DNA of 64,000 nucleotides from Cristatella mucedo. Its lineage: Eukaryota; Bryozoa; Phylactolaemata; Cristatellidae. Numbering within the stretch: the stretch's first letter is position 1; each line of letters starts with the position of its first letter. A program made the translations under genes and the position numbers. The DNA is taken from NCBI GenBank assembly GCA_009760855.2, contig WPIO01000005.1, positions 2,117,001 to 2,181,000 of the forward strand, in the 5' to 3' direction. A model generated the notes under the pieces. That model saw only the letters and a list, made by a program, of their open reading frames with translations, did not search any database and had not been told where the DNA came from. Below, piece by piece: positions 11,866-45,100 of this stretch.

Positions 11866-12150
11866 TTCTTACGCAACGACAACTACTCTCTCCTACTGCC
11901 GACTGTGGCACATCTTTTTCAGCGGTCCTGAGCTGCTACTTCCATGCCACTCACTACCTCAACTGCTCTCCTGACTCTGCTATGCTTCCCACTTTCTCTT
12001 CGTTGCGCGAGACGAAGTCTGCTGGCTACCGAATGCGTACCGAAAGCCGCTTAGGCTGCGAGTGCGCTATACAAATCTCTTCTGCGTAACACCCACATGG
12101 TCTTTATGACTTTGTGGAGATACAGACGGAGATACATTACATTACATCCC
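11866..12150 (+). mobile_element. LINE family B 3' end, 5'-truncated
   Basis: Contains the family B blocks GGCACATCTTTTTCAGC, TACCGAATGCGTACCGAAAG, GCTTAGGCTGCGAGTGCGCT and ACACCCACATGGTCTTTATG, and ends in GATACATTACATTAC. It ends about 130 bases before the candidate SDHA start codon. Confidence 0.88.
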
Positions 12151-12278
12151 GCTTTGCAGCCCCCCTTCCGCCAACGCACTCTATGCCGGCCGGCTGGCTG
12201 CAAGTCGGCTTTTCCCAGCAGCGGGCGCCTCGCGCATGCGTTAGATGATGTCATTGACCTTGCTCTTGTCGAGCCAGG

Positions 12279-32249
<19,971 letters not shown>

Positions 32250-32537
32250 GAGTCCCAGCGATCGCATCATACGTGTCTTGTCATGGGCATTGAAGAATTT
32301 ACAACGTTGAGCGGCATATACCTTGCTTTATCGTTCAGGCAATGAAGTTCTTAGCTGAGCTCGTTCATTTCACATTATCTGCGATAGCTGGGGGGGGGGG
32401 GGCTACATGTATGACATGCCCAGCCTCATGGAAATCGCTGCGGAGTGGCTGCATTTTGATATGTTAAATGTCATAGTTTGCAAGCAGGACTTCTTCAATC
32501 GAGGTCAGATATCCCAATGTTGCTTTCACTTTACGTT

Positions 32538-32543
32538 ATTAAA
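32538..32543 (+). terminator. Possible SDHA polyadenylation signal (ATTAAA)
   Basis: An ATTAAA hexamer lies about 290 bases after the stop. No canonical AATAAA was noted closer. No transcript evidence. Confidence 0.3.
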
Positions 32544-33283
32544 ATCACTTCTGTAAATGGTGAAATGCATGTGACACCCTGAAGAAAGAAGAGAGGATGC
32601 AATGTCCATATGTTGCCATTGATATATTATTGAGGTTGCTATTTGCTTCCCTCTACCTCAAGTGTTTATATCGTGTAAGCTTCTTCCTGCCAATTCTAGA
32701 TGAAGTTGCATACTTGTGGCAAAATGCAGTGTGCCATTGAAAATACGGATGTGTCTGTACATTTTCTGCCAGCGTTAGACCTGCTTAAATGATACAGGCC
32801 CTGCCAAGCAAAGTTATATAAAAAAAAAAAGTTGTTTATACCTCAGAATCAATGCTGTAGAGTTGCATACACGTATATGTGGATGTTAATCTGTTTTTGG
32901 CACCGATTTTGTCAATCCACTTGAATACTTCATTATTGTGGCTTCTTGTTTTACAATCCTTAAGCCGCATTGCCTGAAATAGTTTGCTTCAGCTGCATAT
33001 ATTTCTGTCATCATAACAAATTACACTGGCCTGCAAATGAAAACTTCGTCGGTTGTTTTTAATGTAGTAGGTGATTTAAGTAAATTTTGGGATTCTCTTC
33101 AGAATTTTTAACTCGTTTTAGCCCAGCACTTCGGCATTTTTAACAATTTGCATCTTTATTTTACAATACTTTTTAACATCGATACGTAAAATTGTATTTA
33201 ATTTTAATCTTAATTTCCATAGTTTGAGAAAACTTTACTTGTAAGCACTTACAGGTATCGCCGTCTTTGTTCAAAGCCTTAAC

Positions 33284-34925
33284 TTAATAATAATGCACTT
33301 GATAAAGCGCCCTCAGAATTCAATCTCTTTCTAGGCGCTTTACATTTGCTGCAAAGGAAACGCGATCGAATGGTGAGTGGAAATATCATGCTTGATAAAC
33401 AACATGGTTAGGGGTGACATGCACAGGATCAGCATGCAAGTTTGGTTAGTGGCAGCATGCAACAGTGTCAGCATGCATAAGCACAGTAAGGACGAATCAC
33501 GGGGACCCACTAAATGCTGTCGTAAATAAGTGCGTTTTTAATTTCTTTTTAAATGTGGTCAAGTCAGGGGATGTCGTGACACAAGTCTGGAGTGAGTTCC
33601 AGTCTTTGGAGCATGCGAACTAAATGCACGGTCTCCAAAGAATTTGAGGTTTGTTCGAGGTATTGGTAAACAATTAGATTCCGAAAAGCAGGTGATGGTA
33701 CGATGCTTGGCCTGGTGGGGAGTAGTTCTGATAGGTAGGCTGGAGCCAAAGAATGAAGGGACCTAAAAGTGAGCGACAAAACCTTGAAGTCGATCCGTTG
33801 CTTGACCGGTAGCCAGTGAGGTAGCTCGGTGAGAAGTGGTGAGATGTGGCAACTGCGAAGCTCATGGCAGTCAACCCTAGCTGCAACGTTTTGCACCAGC
33901 TGTAAGCGCCTGAGTGTACATGCCTGGAGACCAGCAAGCAGTGAGTTACAGAAGTCAAGACAGGATGTCACCAATGTCCAATTTCTTATCATGCTTGGTT
34001 GGTTTTACCATCATTAAATAGTATGTTTATTTTATCTTAATTCAATTTAAGAAGATTTGCTGCCATCCATGTGCGGATGTTATCAATACATGCAGCAAGA
34101 GAGTTGAGAGAAACCGACGTTCTCGAGTGCTGGGAGGGATCAAAGCAAAGGTACAACTGAGTGTCATCCGAATAAAAGTGAAAGCCTAGATTATGCTTGA
34201 CAATCACATCGGCAAGAGGGAGAGTACAAACCGTGGAAAAAACCGGACCTAGCACGGAGCCCTGAGGTAATCCATATTTCAGAGGTACCTCGGATTATCT
34301 CTGTCCATTCGCATCAATACTCTGGAGTCTCCCACTGAGATAGGACCTGAACCATTGCAAAGCAGTGTCAGTGATGCCTTCACGAGATGAGAGGCGCTCA
34401 AGAAGGACTTGGTAATCTATAGTATCAAAAGCTGCCGAAAGATCGAGCAAAACAAGCAGAGATACTCTTACCTATTTATGCATTCCTAGTTAGGTCTTTG
34501 TACACCCGAAGCAGTGCTGACTCGGTGGAGTGATTAGCAATAAAACCAGACTGGAACTTGCTAGCAAGGTTTGAAGATTCAATATATGAGTTTAGGTGGT
34601 CTGCCACGACTCGTTCCCATATCTTTGATAAGAATGGTAGAATAGAGACTGGGTGGTAGTAGCTCATGTTTTCTTGGTCTAGTGTCGCTTTCTTGAGTAG
34701 TGGCCTGACCCCAGCTTCTTTGAAAGGTGCTGGGACATGACCTGAGGCTACGTTTATTATTATTCAAGCTTTATGTGTGAAGAAGGAAGTAGCACTTTAT
34801 TGAGGTCGACAGGAGGAGGCTGTCGGACATTGTCACTTCCAGGCACAAAATGTGCTGACCAGTCTTTCTTTTGGTAATAAAGAGCATCAGCGAGACTATC
34901 CCACATAGATAAAAAGTACGGAAAT
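33284..34925 (-). mobile_element. LINE family A, 5'-truncated, with RT remains
   Basis: The 3' end is at low coordinates (AATAATAATGCACTTGATAA). On the minus strand upward are a thumb segment with LVTSCLDFCNSLLAGL, FHFYSDDTQLYLCFDPSQ (about 34170), and LPFLSKIWERVVADHLNSYI (about 34600). Near 34800-34925 is a segment upstream of the RT (DWSAHFVPGS). The blocks match the copy at 24196-26050. Stops and frameshifts make it inactive. Confidence 0.92.
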
Positions 34926-36254
34926 TTTATATAGCCACCTTGTAGTCAAAGCAGAAGGGCAGCGGCCTTTAAAGCGCTGCATATCTGCCACTTGTGTCGA
35001 TAATAATTGGTTTCATCTCGAATTCATGTTTACGTGAGTACATTGTTTGTGCATAATGTACAACCGGCAGAGAAAGAAGTCGTTTCCGTTGTTACGGAAA
35101 ACTCCCTTCAAGCTGCGGTTCGATGAGTTTACGAAGATCGTAGACTTTTCCATTTGGTTAACTAGACCTTCGACATTGCTGCAATGGACCAGTAAATCCT
35201 TCGTCGAAATTTACCGAAAGATTTTTATTGACCAGCGTAAGAAAATTTCTTAATCTAGAAACTAGTTCCGCTGATTTTTTGGTTCCTTAATTTTTCATAA
35301 GCGGTTTATGGTTTCGCGAATTAAGGCTTGCAACAGACCGATAATTATTTCCCATTACTAGTATTAAAATTGTAAGATTTCTCAGAAAGATTTCAATCTC
35401 AAGGTGATATAAGTATCTCATGGTTTTATTATTTTTAATGTTGTTACTGTAACATTGTCCTAAGAGAACTAAATTATGATTGTCGGGAAACGAGTCGTGA
35501 CAGTGGCATGAGGTTGGTTGTATGCCTACTGACTCTGTGCAGAAGATCTCTAAGGACGATTCGCACGGATATAGCAAATGTTTTAGGAACTATTCATAAC
35601 TTATTTAAGATTCATAACTTATTTTTAAATTATGTTAATTCAAAGTATGTCTTAATTAAAGCACATGAAAACATGCAGCTTGGTCGCAAGCACCAACCGA
35701 AACATATTTCCGAGCGAATTCGCTCTCCCAATACAATCGGCCTCGGTAGCGTCCGAAGAGCAACGGAAACTCAGGGCGTCAGTTGTGGTTATTGCTCCCA
35801 AGCTGTGACTCATCCCCTCATGAATCCATACCCAAAGATAACCGCATCCGTACCCATCATAAATAACTATCAGCGGGCCGTAAACTTTACCTAGCACGAA
35901 TAAGAAGGCTATAGACGGCAACGGACCATAAAGCAGTCACAGTACCTCATGATCGACAGATCACACATCAGGAAGCCAAAAATTGTGGTTTAAGCAACAC
36001 AGCCAACACTGGATAAATAATCGTATATATCTAGACACACACCCCCCTAGATCTCCAGATTGCTGAACTCATTACAACACAAAATCGTTGAACCTTCCTG
36101 GCTGTTGCAAAGTCCACGTTGGACGATAACGATCATGCTGGTCCGCTTCTCCGGCTAGAGCTAGACTCGGCTGCTGAAGGTTCTGTTTCTTTTGGACCAG
36201 CTGCCGCATCCGGCATAGCATGGTGCATGCCCACTCCGACTAAATGCCAGCTCG

Positions 36255-36288
36255 TGGCCCTAACGCCGGTAGCCCGGCGTTAGGGCCA
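36255..36288. repeat. Short perfect inverted repeat
   Basis: Arms of 15 bases (36255-36269 and 36274-36288) around the loop TAGC. GC-rich and able to form a stable hairpin. Confidence 0.9.
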
Positions 36289-37899
36289 GTATTTTGAGCC
36301 GCCACACTGTGGGGGGGGGGGGCTTCCCGAACACTCTCTGCCCATTGGAGTATCAGCCTGATAACGACCCGGCAGACACATCGTCCACGTAGTGCACCAG
36401 CGGGCGTTTCCACTGGTACTCATGAAGCTGGCAGTTCGGCGTGGACGTGCCCTCGCTCTGGGTAGAGGGAACCAGGTTTCGTTGCCATACTCTTGCAACC
36501 AAAACTAAGGGGCTAGGCTACTTCCCTCGCGACCACACCCAGTTCCGACTACGACACCCGCTGCAAAGTCGCCGCTGGGTGACTACAGCAAGCCTAGCGG
36601 CAGTTTGATTAGACCTCTTTATGGTAATATCGTATGCGCCAAAATAACAGGGGAGTTGAACAGCGGTACTGGGGGACCCTAGGTACACCGGGCTATAGGA
36701 AATTGGGTCGTGGGAAACAACTATACAAACGTAACGAAACAGGAAAGGAGAACCTCGGACCGGAGCGATCTCGAAGGCACCATCCGGTATCCCATAAATA
36801 CCAGACACGACGACATTGCTTAAAAAGTAGCTGCACAACGAAGTCTCAATAGAGGTGCATATCTCAGCTAGCCTAGGGGTCCAGCTCGGGGCGGGGAGGA
36901 TACGGACAATATGTCGCAGAGCAGAGGAATCTACAAGCCATAACAGCGAGCGTGGTTATCTCCCACCACGTACGAGCAGTAGGTCTTCGTGGCCTCCCAC
37001 CGTGCGGCAGGGTCAAGGCACGCCAGCTATCCATCTTTCTGGATGTGAATACTGAGTGACCGGGACATTCCACTCGCCAGATCCCAAGTCTCGGCAGACG
37101 AACACTTGGTACCTGACTGCTCAGTTCAACCGGCCTCAAGTCAAAGGTTAGGCTTGGCCTAGCCGTGAACCGTAGCTGGTCGTATCGCATTGCAGCCGCC
37201 CTAGGCAACTGAACCTGGCTCTGTGTACTTATGTCATTCTTTGGGGAAGACATGTGCTCGTAACGTGGTTAAGAAAGGTCGTGGTTACAAAAGACAGTTA
37301 CAAAGCCGGGTTTACACAAGACGCGTAAACAACAGTACGCTTCGCTGTATAAGAATCGCCAGTCCACAGATTTCTCGAGTATACACTGAAGTCTAGTCCA
37401 GGGAAGAGATATGTTTGGTGCGCCAAACGGCTGATGGTCGAGTCACCGTCCTCTCTGGTGGCGTCTTCGTTCCTCGGTCCAACATTTGCACGGACGAGTA
37501 ATGTCAGCTGTAACTCTCCAATCGCCTTGCTTCGCGATGTGATCGGAGTCGAGATGGTCTTCTTTTACAACACAAAGCAGAACAAGGGCACCATCAAATC
37601 TTAAAGGCGCGCGGAGCTTAAAATAAGAACAGTCCATCAATAACGAGTTGGGATTCAGCTGGCGGTAGCTAGTCCGTGAGCCCATTGGACTGCTGCCAGA
37701 TCGTCGGGCGTCATAACATATCCAGTAGAAACACATCTCCGCACTTAGGCCACTTACGTCTCTAGTGGGGAACGACCCAAATAGACGGAGGAGCCCGAAC
37801 CACCGAAATATCTCACACACCACACCGAACTACTTCTAGTTCGCATCGGCACATCCTTATGCCGAGACCACGTGCTAGCGCACACGCAAAACACAAAAG

Positions 37900-37900
<1 letters not shown>

Positions 37901-37950
<50 letters not shown>
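37901..37950 (+). repeat. (CA)n microsatellite
   Basis: About 24 uninterrupted CA units. Confidence 0.95.
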
Positions 37951-37952
<2 letters not shown>

Positions 37953-39064
37953 AAGCACCAACAAATACAAAATGCGAGCTCGGGCGCGATACGACCGTAT
38001 TCGGTGGCGTTCAGCGAATCATCCTAGCGCTGTCTCGTCCTGTCCCGTGATTCGGCGGTGAACAGCCGACCCTCCTCTTTCGCTTTCAAAGAAACAAGTC
38101 CGGCTACTACCGGCGACAGCGTCAAAACGAGGCCGAAAAAAGAGCAGGAGCAGAACCAAAGACCCGGAGCGAGCGTCGCTCTACTCTTAAATACCTAGGC
38201 AAAACAATGCGGCAATAGCTTAGTGATATTGGGTGCGGCACCGTGGGCTGTTGCGGTAAGGAATTAAAACCGTCGCTCGGCCACCGGATGGGCCACCCAG
38301 CTTGAATGCCGAAAAGGTTCCAGATTATTCTTTTTGGACAGAGTTATGGCCGAGGTTGACTGGCCAGCCAACATCTATCAGGCGCTCCTGCGGGCAGCAG
38401 CCCAATTCTAAAGGCCGAAATGCCACCGCTGGTCCCCAGAGCTTCCTGGCTCGCTATTAAGCTCTTGCTCTCTCACCACACTGGTGCTCCTCTCTGACTC
38501 ACTGCTCCAGGCCAAAGGAGTTCTTGCCCGCCGAACAGTTCTTGTTCGCGCTAAAATTAAGCCAAGGCCAGCGTGGCGCTACAACAGAACGCCTGCTCAC
38601 CCTGGAGAAAACATCAGGGAACAGACAAATAACCTGCCTGTAGCTTGAACCCGTAGTTTTTTTTTTAGCTTTCTGGCATAGCACTTTTTATATTCATACG
38701 AGGCAGTGTACCGGTAGGATTCGTCATAGCTCTCCTCTGGGTAAGGCTGTAATGTTCCCTAGGGTTGGGAGGAGTTTTGGCTTATGGAGTTATCTCTACG
38801 TGGGGGTTGCAAATCAGTGATGAGGTCACAATTTCCTTAGAAACGGAAGTAACAGATGCGCAGGGTGGCGCACTACCGGTCACCAGCTAACTGATCGCTT
38901 GCTGGCCACATCGGGCCAGGAAGCGTGTGGAGTTCCGAGGACTTCATTTAAGTATCATAACGGCTCAAAGCGAATGAGCTGACGCGGATCAAAGTTAGGC
39001 TATTCAGCAGTGGCTGCAGGCAGGACCAGGTACCTGGAGTAAGAAGGCCGGCTCGCGTCGAGAA

Positions 39065-39108
39065 ATGCAATCGCAACAGGATCTGGTTAAGACTGTCTCT
39101 AAGAACTT
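39065..39108 (+). CDS. PLAT-ankyrin gene, proposed exon 1 with start codon
   Basis: ATG (G at -3) starts MQSQQDLVKTVSKN and stops in phase 2 at a perfect GTAAGT. It supplies exactly the two bases that exon 2 needs, restoring SKNL-KYYFDVK. It lies at the edge of a GC-rich region. Confidence 0.6.
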
Positions 39109-42100
39109 GTAAGTTTTCGAAGAACACTTTATAATCAGATGGCTTCTCTTGAAAGAGAAATTGCTAGCGAATATGAGCGAAATATGTGGCTGCCATGCGT
39201 GATGGGCTCATAGCTTGCTGGTAGCAATCCGGTCGCGAGGTCGGGAGCCGATGAGGCTACTGAGGTATTCGTGAGTCTCTAGTGCTTGCTTATTTTATCA
39301 GAATGTGCGCATTTTTTGCTGCTGCACATTAAAAACCCTCTTTGTAAAGTTAGAAGTTGTTCATTTTTTGGTTTTACCAGGCTCGTGGCCTAGTTGAAGT
39401 GACGAATATTGCATTTCACCGTGACATAACTCTGTTATAGCCTTAGTTGTAAGTAGACGGCTGGAAGAATTTTTGTCGCATCCAATTCTGAAGGAGGGGC
39501 TCGTTTAGTGAGTCTCATTTCTTCGTGGAAGCAGATGTTCTGTAAAAGCTGAAGTAATTATCGAAGGCATTTCAACTTGTATGCGCCTTAAGCTCTCCTA
39601 TCGGTCTTTGATTGAAGTAGATCAGCATTCACCTATCAAATTCTACACTCCAGTGAGCATTTTATTTCTTATTCGTCCGTAAATAATTGCGTTGGCAACA
39701 AAAATAGATCTCTTTCCAATTTATAGAACACTTTAAAATTCTGTTCAGCGCCTTATTAGTGCGTGGTGGTTTCTGGCTTGCTTTCACTTTTTAAGTTTCT
39801 TATCCTGATACACCTGTAATTTGCATAGATTGATATCTCTAAGGGTTAATCGTGGGTTTAGTAAGAATAAAGAGGGAAAGCATAATTAAATTTAGTGGAC
39901 AAACTAATGCTGCTCTTTGGCGTCCGGCCGAAGGATATATTTTTGTTCAAGCTCACTGATCAAGCACAAAGCACTCAATTGTGGATAGTAATAATAATAA
40001 TAATAATAATATTGCACTTGATGAAGCACCCTCAGAGAACTTAATCTCTTTCTAGGCGCTTTACATTTGCTGCAAAGTGATATGCAATAGAATAGTAAGT
40101 AGAATCATGCTTGAAAAACAAACAAAATGAATAATATGGTAAGGGGTGACATGCACAGGGTCAGCATGCAAATGTGCTATGATGGGCCAAGAGGCGTACA
40201 TTGTTTCATGATCAATTAAGGTGCAATATTAAGGGTCGTAATGACGATTGTGTGAATTAAGCAAGGTACACCTAGCACATACAAGATATCTCATTGTGTA
40301 TGGTGTGACACTTTCTAGGAAGTACTACTTCGATGTCAAACGAAGGGAAGATGGATTTGATCTCAGTGGACCGTACGTACCACGACCTGATCATCCACCA
40401 CTCAAGAGTGTAAGTAGTTTATAGCATTTCTGAATTTGCCTTCTTGATTGCTATGGTCTAGTGCTTTCCTTAGAACCAGCTTTGAGAATCAGCCTCCCTG
40501 ATTTTCTAGTTGTGCGAGCAATTTGCCTTCACGTGGGGGGACTATATGCTGTACATTGTCTTTCTGTGTGGTTTTGAGATAATATCGTAATAGTTGACAA
40601 ATTAAATGCTAGAGTATCTTTATATTAACAGAGGCCCACACTGATGTATGACGGCCTTCATGACAAGGCTGTAAAACATTATTTTACCAAGCATGAGGCA
40701 AGACAAAGAATTACGCACATGCAGCCGGTAAGCAATGCTGATATTTGTATTGGACTGGCTGCTATTTCATCGAATGCTGCCATTTTCAGTGACAGATTCT
40801 CAACTATTTTTAGCCCGATTCTTTTACTATGGATAAAGCACGGAGTATAAAAAGACAGCTTAGAAGGTACATGAAGAAGTATAGCTTCACGGTAAGTTGC
40901 CTGGAACTGTGATTCTAAAGTGATGGGCTTTATACAACTCAAATCAACCACGTGATACCAAACTTGGCGAATGTTTATGATATGGCTACCTGTCTGAGTA
41001 GCTTGCAGACCCGATACCATTACCCACATTGAGAGACTGTGTGGATTACTATCTTTGCTATGCATTTGGGATAAAAATCCTTCACTATTCGTGCTTCTAA
41101 ATGGCCATGCCACTGTCATCTATGAGATAATTCATCTATTTCTGGGTGACCTGTGGACATGTCTTTACTCCAAAGCTGTCTTGTGCATCTAAGCTGGGCA
41201 TCACTCCAGAACCTGAGCATTTTCCTATACATATCTCAAGTCATCTCAGGCAGTGCAGTTTTACCTACTTCAATGGCCCTATTTAGTACATTGATATATT
41301 TTCAATTGCTCTAATATGACTTCTTGGGTACAATCTTGGATTGCACTGGTTTTTCCATCAGGGTCTTGTTAATTATCCTGTTACATGCTCTCACATAAAT
41401 AATCACATCTATTTGTTCACAACTCAACAAGGTTTAAGAGTCTTGTGCCAGGTATGAGTGAAGCTTTAATCAGGTGACTCACCAATCACCACACCCCTCC
41501 CTCTTGCTTTGGATTGGCTCTGTACTTCTGAACGTTGCCATTTGGGTCACGTTGCATCGGAGACCAGCTGAGTTGTACTACTGCTGGACTGCACGATTGT
41601 CACTCTGCTGGGCACTGAGCGATTTCCCTTATGAGCTGTAAAAAGTATTATGCTCGACTCTGCATGTACCAGCATTATTTATATATTTATCAACGAAGGA
41701 CAGGCAGGTCTTCTGATACTGCTGGCAGTCTCGTGGTACATTGAAAAAGTTCTGGCGTGTGGCAAGCATGCTATAGATGAGGGCCTTCGGCCGCAGACTT
41801 ACCATTCACTTATCCTTCTAAGAATAAGCTTTCAGTTTTGGTGCTGAAATGTTAACATATTTTGAATTCATAGAGCAAGATGGCGGTCAGTGTTGATCAT
41901 CTTAACAAGAAGGTATACCGGCAGTCCATCCTGTGACAGTCGATGTGATGAGCATACGCGCCAACCTTGTGCTCGACTGCAAGCTAGCGCTTGCACAACT
42001 CGTCTGCACAGCACCAGCATATTGCTCTGCATCACCATTGCCACGGCAGCTGCTATTGATGCGCTAGCACTTGCTCTGCCGTTAGCTTCGGCTCAGTTCA

Positions 42101-45100
42101 GTGCAACAAGGTTCGCACATCGCGTCGGCCCACATAGAGCAGGCCCGCTGATGCTTGCTCACTTGCAGCACTGTGCCGTCTGACCTGCACATGTGGCCAC
42201 CCATCCTTCCGGTCGTGCTTTTGCCCACGGCTGTGTGTCGTCCATAGATCGCTGCTGATGACGGTATAGCCTAAATGTTATGTAAGCACAGGGCTGCCTG
42301 CACACTGCCACCTGCAGGAAGTGGGCTGGGCGGGCTTGCTGGCACTGCTTTCCCTGGTGTACTTTCTGCATGCACCGGTGAGCACTAGCAGACTCCCGGC
42401 TGTCTGGGTGCAGCCGGTGCCTTCGCTGAAGTGATTGCAACCCAGGCAATGAGGGCTTGCGTGCAGCAGACAGACAATCAGCTGCTTTGACTTGCTTGAC
42501 CTCGTTTTCTCGAGGTCACCCCAGTTTAGTCCAACTCAAGCTTAGATACGTCATAATGCCTGAGGCACTGAAACAGCTGCTACTGTTGCACCTTGACCCT
42601 GTGTACGGTACATAGCAGCTATCCAAGAATTTTAGCCACAGCCTGTAGTATATTCTCTTATTAGTTGCTGACATATAACGACCGATGCTCATACAGCTTT
42701 TGCTATGAGGAAACTGGACTAGTTTCGATGCCATGATGAAAGCTGCTGCTGGTCTCCAAGGCTCCAAGGCTGAGGTTTACTTAGCTCTGGATGATTGCTG
42801 CTGCTGTTGTCACAGGTTTCAGTTTTTGCCTGTGTTTAAGGGATCACCCACCTGCTTTTGGTAAAGTGCTGCTGCATCATACCGAAGATGTTGTAACAGC
42901 AGTTTATCCAGGAATTTTAAGGGGACTGAAACTTGACTGTGCACGAGCTGACCAATCACAGGAGAGGTAAGGTTGAAGGGGCATACCATTTGACACATTA
43001 GAATGGGTCGGCTTATGAAATTTGAAAATACAGACAGTCCGAAGACCGGCTACCGAATGCGTACCGAAAGCCGCTTAGGCTGTGAGTGCGCCATACAAAA
43101 TTCTCTTGCATAACACCCACATAGTCTTTATGGCTTTGCGAAGTTATAGACGGAGATACATTACATTACCATAGCAGTGAGGGCAGGGACATCTCGTGAG
43201 AGACAAGCAGGACCTGAAGCCTCTGTGACGAATCCCACAACCTGTGGCTTTTTGGTCCCGATGCTACGTAGCATTGCTACATAGCGATGCTGCATTGTGC
43301 AATCAAGATGTTGTTAGGTAGGCGACCAGAGGCCCTTCTGCTGCTCAACTTTGCCATGTCCAAGCAGGTGGGGATAACTCACACACGCGTGATCACTGAT
43401 AGAGATGAACCAGCAGCCAGGTTCCCTGTCGATAGCTTCTCCTTTCATTCATATGGTGACTCTGTCTTTCAATGGAAATGCTTAGCACGTGAGGATAGCC
43501 CTCGAGGATAGCCCTGCCTAGTCTCGGTGCTCAGCTTCAGTGAGACTTTAGGAGTCGACGAACCATCATCTAGTGCACTTACCGACTACGACTAATTTCT
43601 TAGAATCTTTGAGTACGATTCAGTTGCTGCAATATCTGTCAGTGAGTTTAGTTGTCTTGCTATCCTTTGCAGATGCCCTGGATCGGTACAAGTGCCAGTG
43701 ATCCTAAAGGCATAACAAATTCAAGCAAGTACGTGACAGATCCATTTCAGATGCTCAGAGAAAGTCCGCACGAGACACCGAAGTTCACCAAGTAAGTGCG
43801 CTGAAATGCCATGCAAAGTGCTATAATGCAATGCCCGCTTCATTCGCTTTTAGGCAGCCTCAGCATCTTTAAGTGCCCACTGGTCATTCTCTTGCAGCCT
43901 GACATTAGCCTTGTTGCTGCATCGGCACCGAACGTGCCAGTCTCACACCTTTCAGTTAAAGTAGATGTGTGGATTCTTTAGCATGACCTTGGACATTAAT
44001 GAATAGGGAACAAGCACTATCCCAGCCCCTGGGTCTTAGCCTAGGGGTTAAAGTGCACACATTTCACGACCCAGTGGTGAGCCGTGATGGCACACTAGGT
44101 AAGGCGGTTGCTTTCACGACCTCGGTCCCGAGGTCGTGGGTTCGATTCCTGCTGTGGGTGATCCTTTATCGCCACTGCAAGCGGTGGTGATAGCCGTAAA
44201 GGCTCTTCTGTCGATATACAAAAAGAGGCTGTTTAATCAGCTAGGATATTATATATATATATATTATTATTATTACCCAGGTAGTGGGTTTGAGACCTGC
44301 AGGAGGCAATTCTTGATTGCCCACTGCAAGTGCACTAGCAGTACTAGTGCACTAGTGTACTAGCAGGGATGCAACCTGCAGGGCTTTTATGCCACTCTGC
44401 ACAAAAAAGAGGCACTTGATTCAACTGACCTTTCCCCTCTTTGTCAATTTGAAGTGCTGGCACACCAAGGATTAGCCGAAGCCACGTGCATCCGGCCAGC
44501 TGAACACCAAAAAAGAAGATTCAAACTTCGTGTTTATGAAAGATCACAAGTGCCTTCTTGACTGCATGCAGATACAGAACTCCAACCTGCCGATCCGGTT
44601 GGTCATGTGCAAGCACTTTACTGCTCGGTGAAAGACATACACAAGGTCGACTGATTCTGCAGTCTCATTTGCATAGTAGCAGAAGAGCCTTACCGTCCGG
44701 CTTTCAGTTGTCCCAGTGGGCAGTGAAGAATTACCAGCTGTCGGACTCGAATCCGAGACCTGGGCTAAAACCTAGGGGCATCGTATCTAGGAGGATGCCG
44801 GCTATGACATCGAATGTAAGAATTGACTGGGCAATTCTTTCTGCACGTGGAGAACGAGGGGGCACGAGGTGGGAGTGATGTCGTCAAGCTAAAGCCTGAA
44901 AGGTAGCTAGGCCATTCTGGCTGCAGCTAGGGCGCAGTGAGTCACATGGTTCCGGAGCAGGCCACCAGTGGGGCTCGTCAGAGCCAAGCTAGGCCACGCT
45001 CGTGTATCATCAGCGTGGTGATGGGGGCGTGGTGATGGGCATGAAAACTGCAGCCGCCATCGATCATGTAAAGGTAATTATATGCTGTTTGAATGTCGTA

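Larger units (their letters stand above)
34926..39064. other. Intergenic stretch upstream of the PLAT-ankyrin gene
   Basis: No recognised gene or LINE/SINE. From about 35.9 kb on it becomes richer in GC and CpG. It contains a perfect 15-bp hairpin (36255-36288), a G run near 36311, and a (CA)n tract. Long minus-strand open frames at 36873-37253 and 37443-37823 resemble no protein I recognise. Confidence 0.45.

Noticed and set aside
36873-37823. Two minus-strand open frames (126 codons each) as genes
   Set aside because: No recognisable domain and no splice or start context; GC-rich DNA leaves frames open by chance.
38351-38413. Start exon for the PLAT-ankyrin gene (MAEVDWPANIYQALLRAAAQF)
   Set aside because: Good-looking Met context, but it runs into a stop with no usable donor. 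The exon at 39065 fits exon 2 phase exactly.
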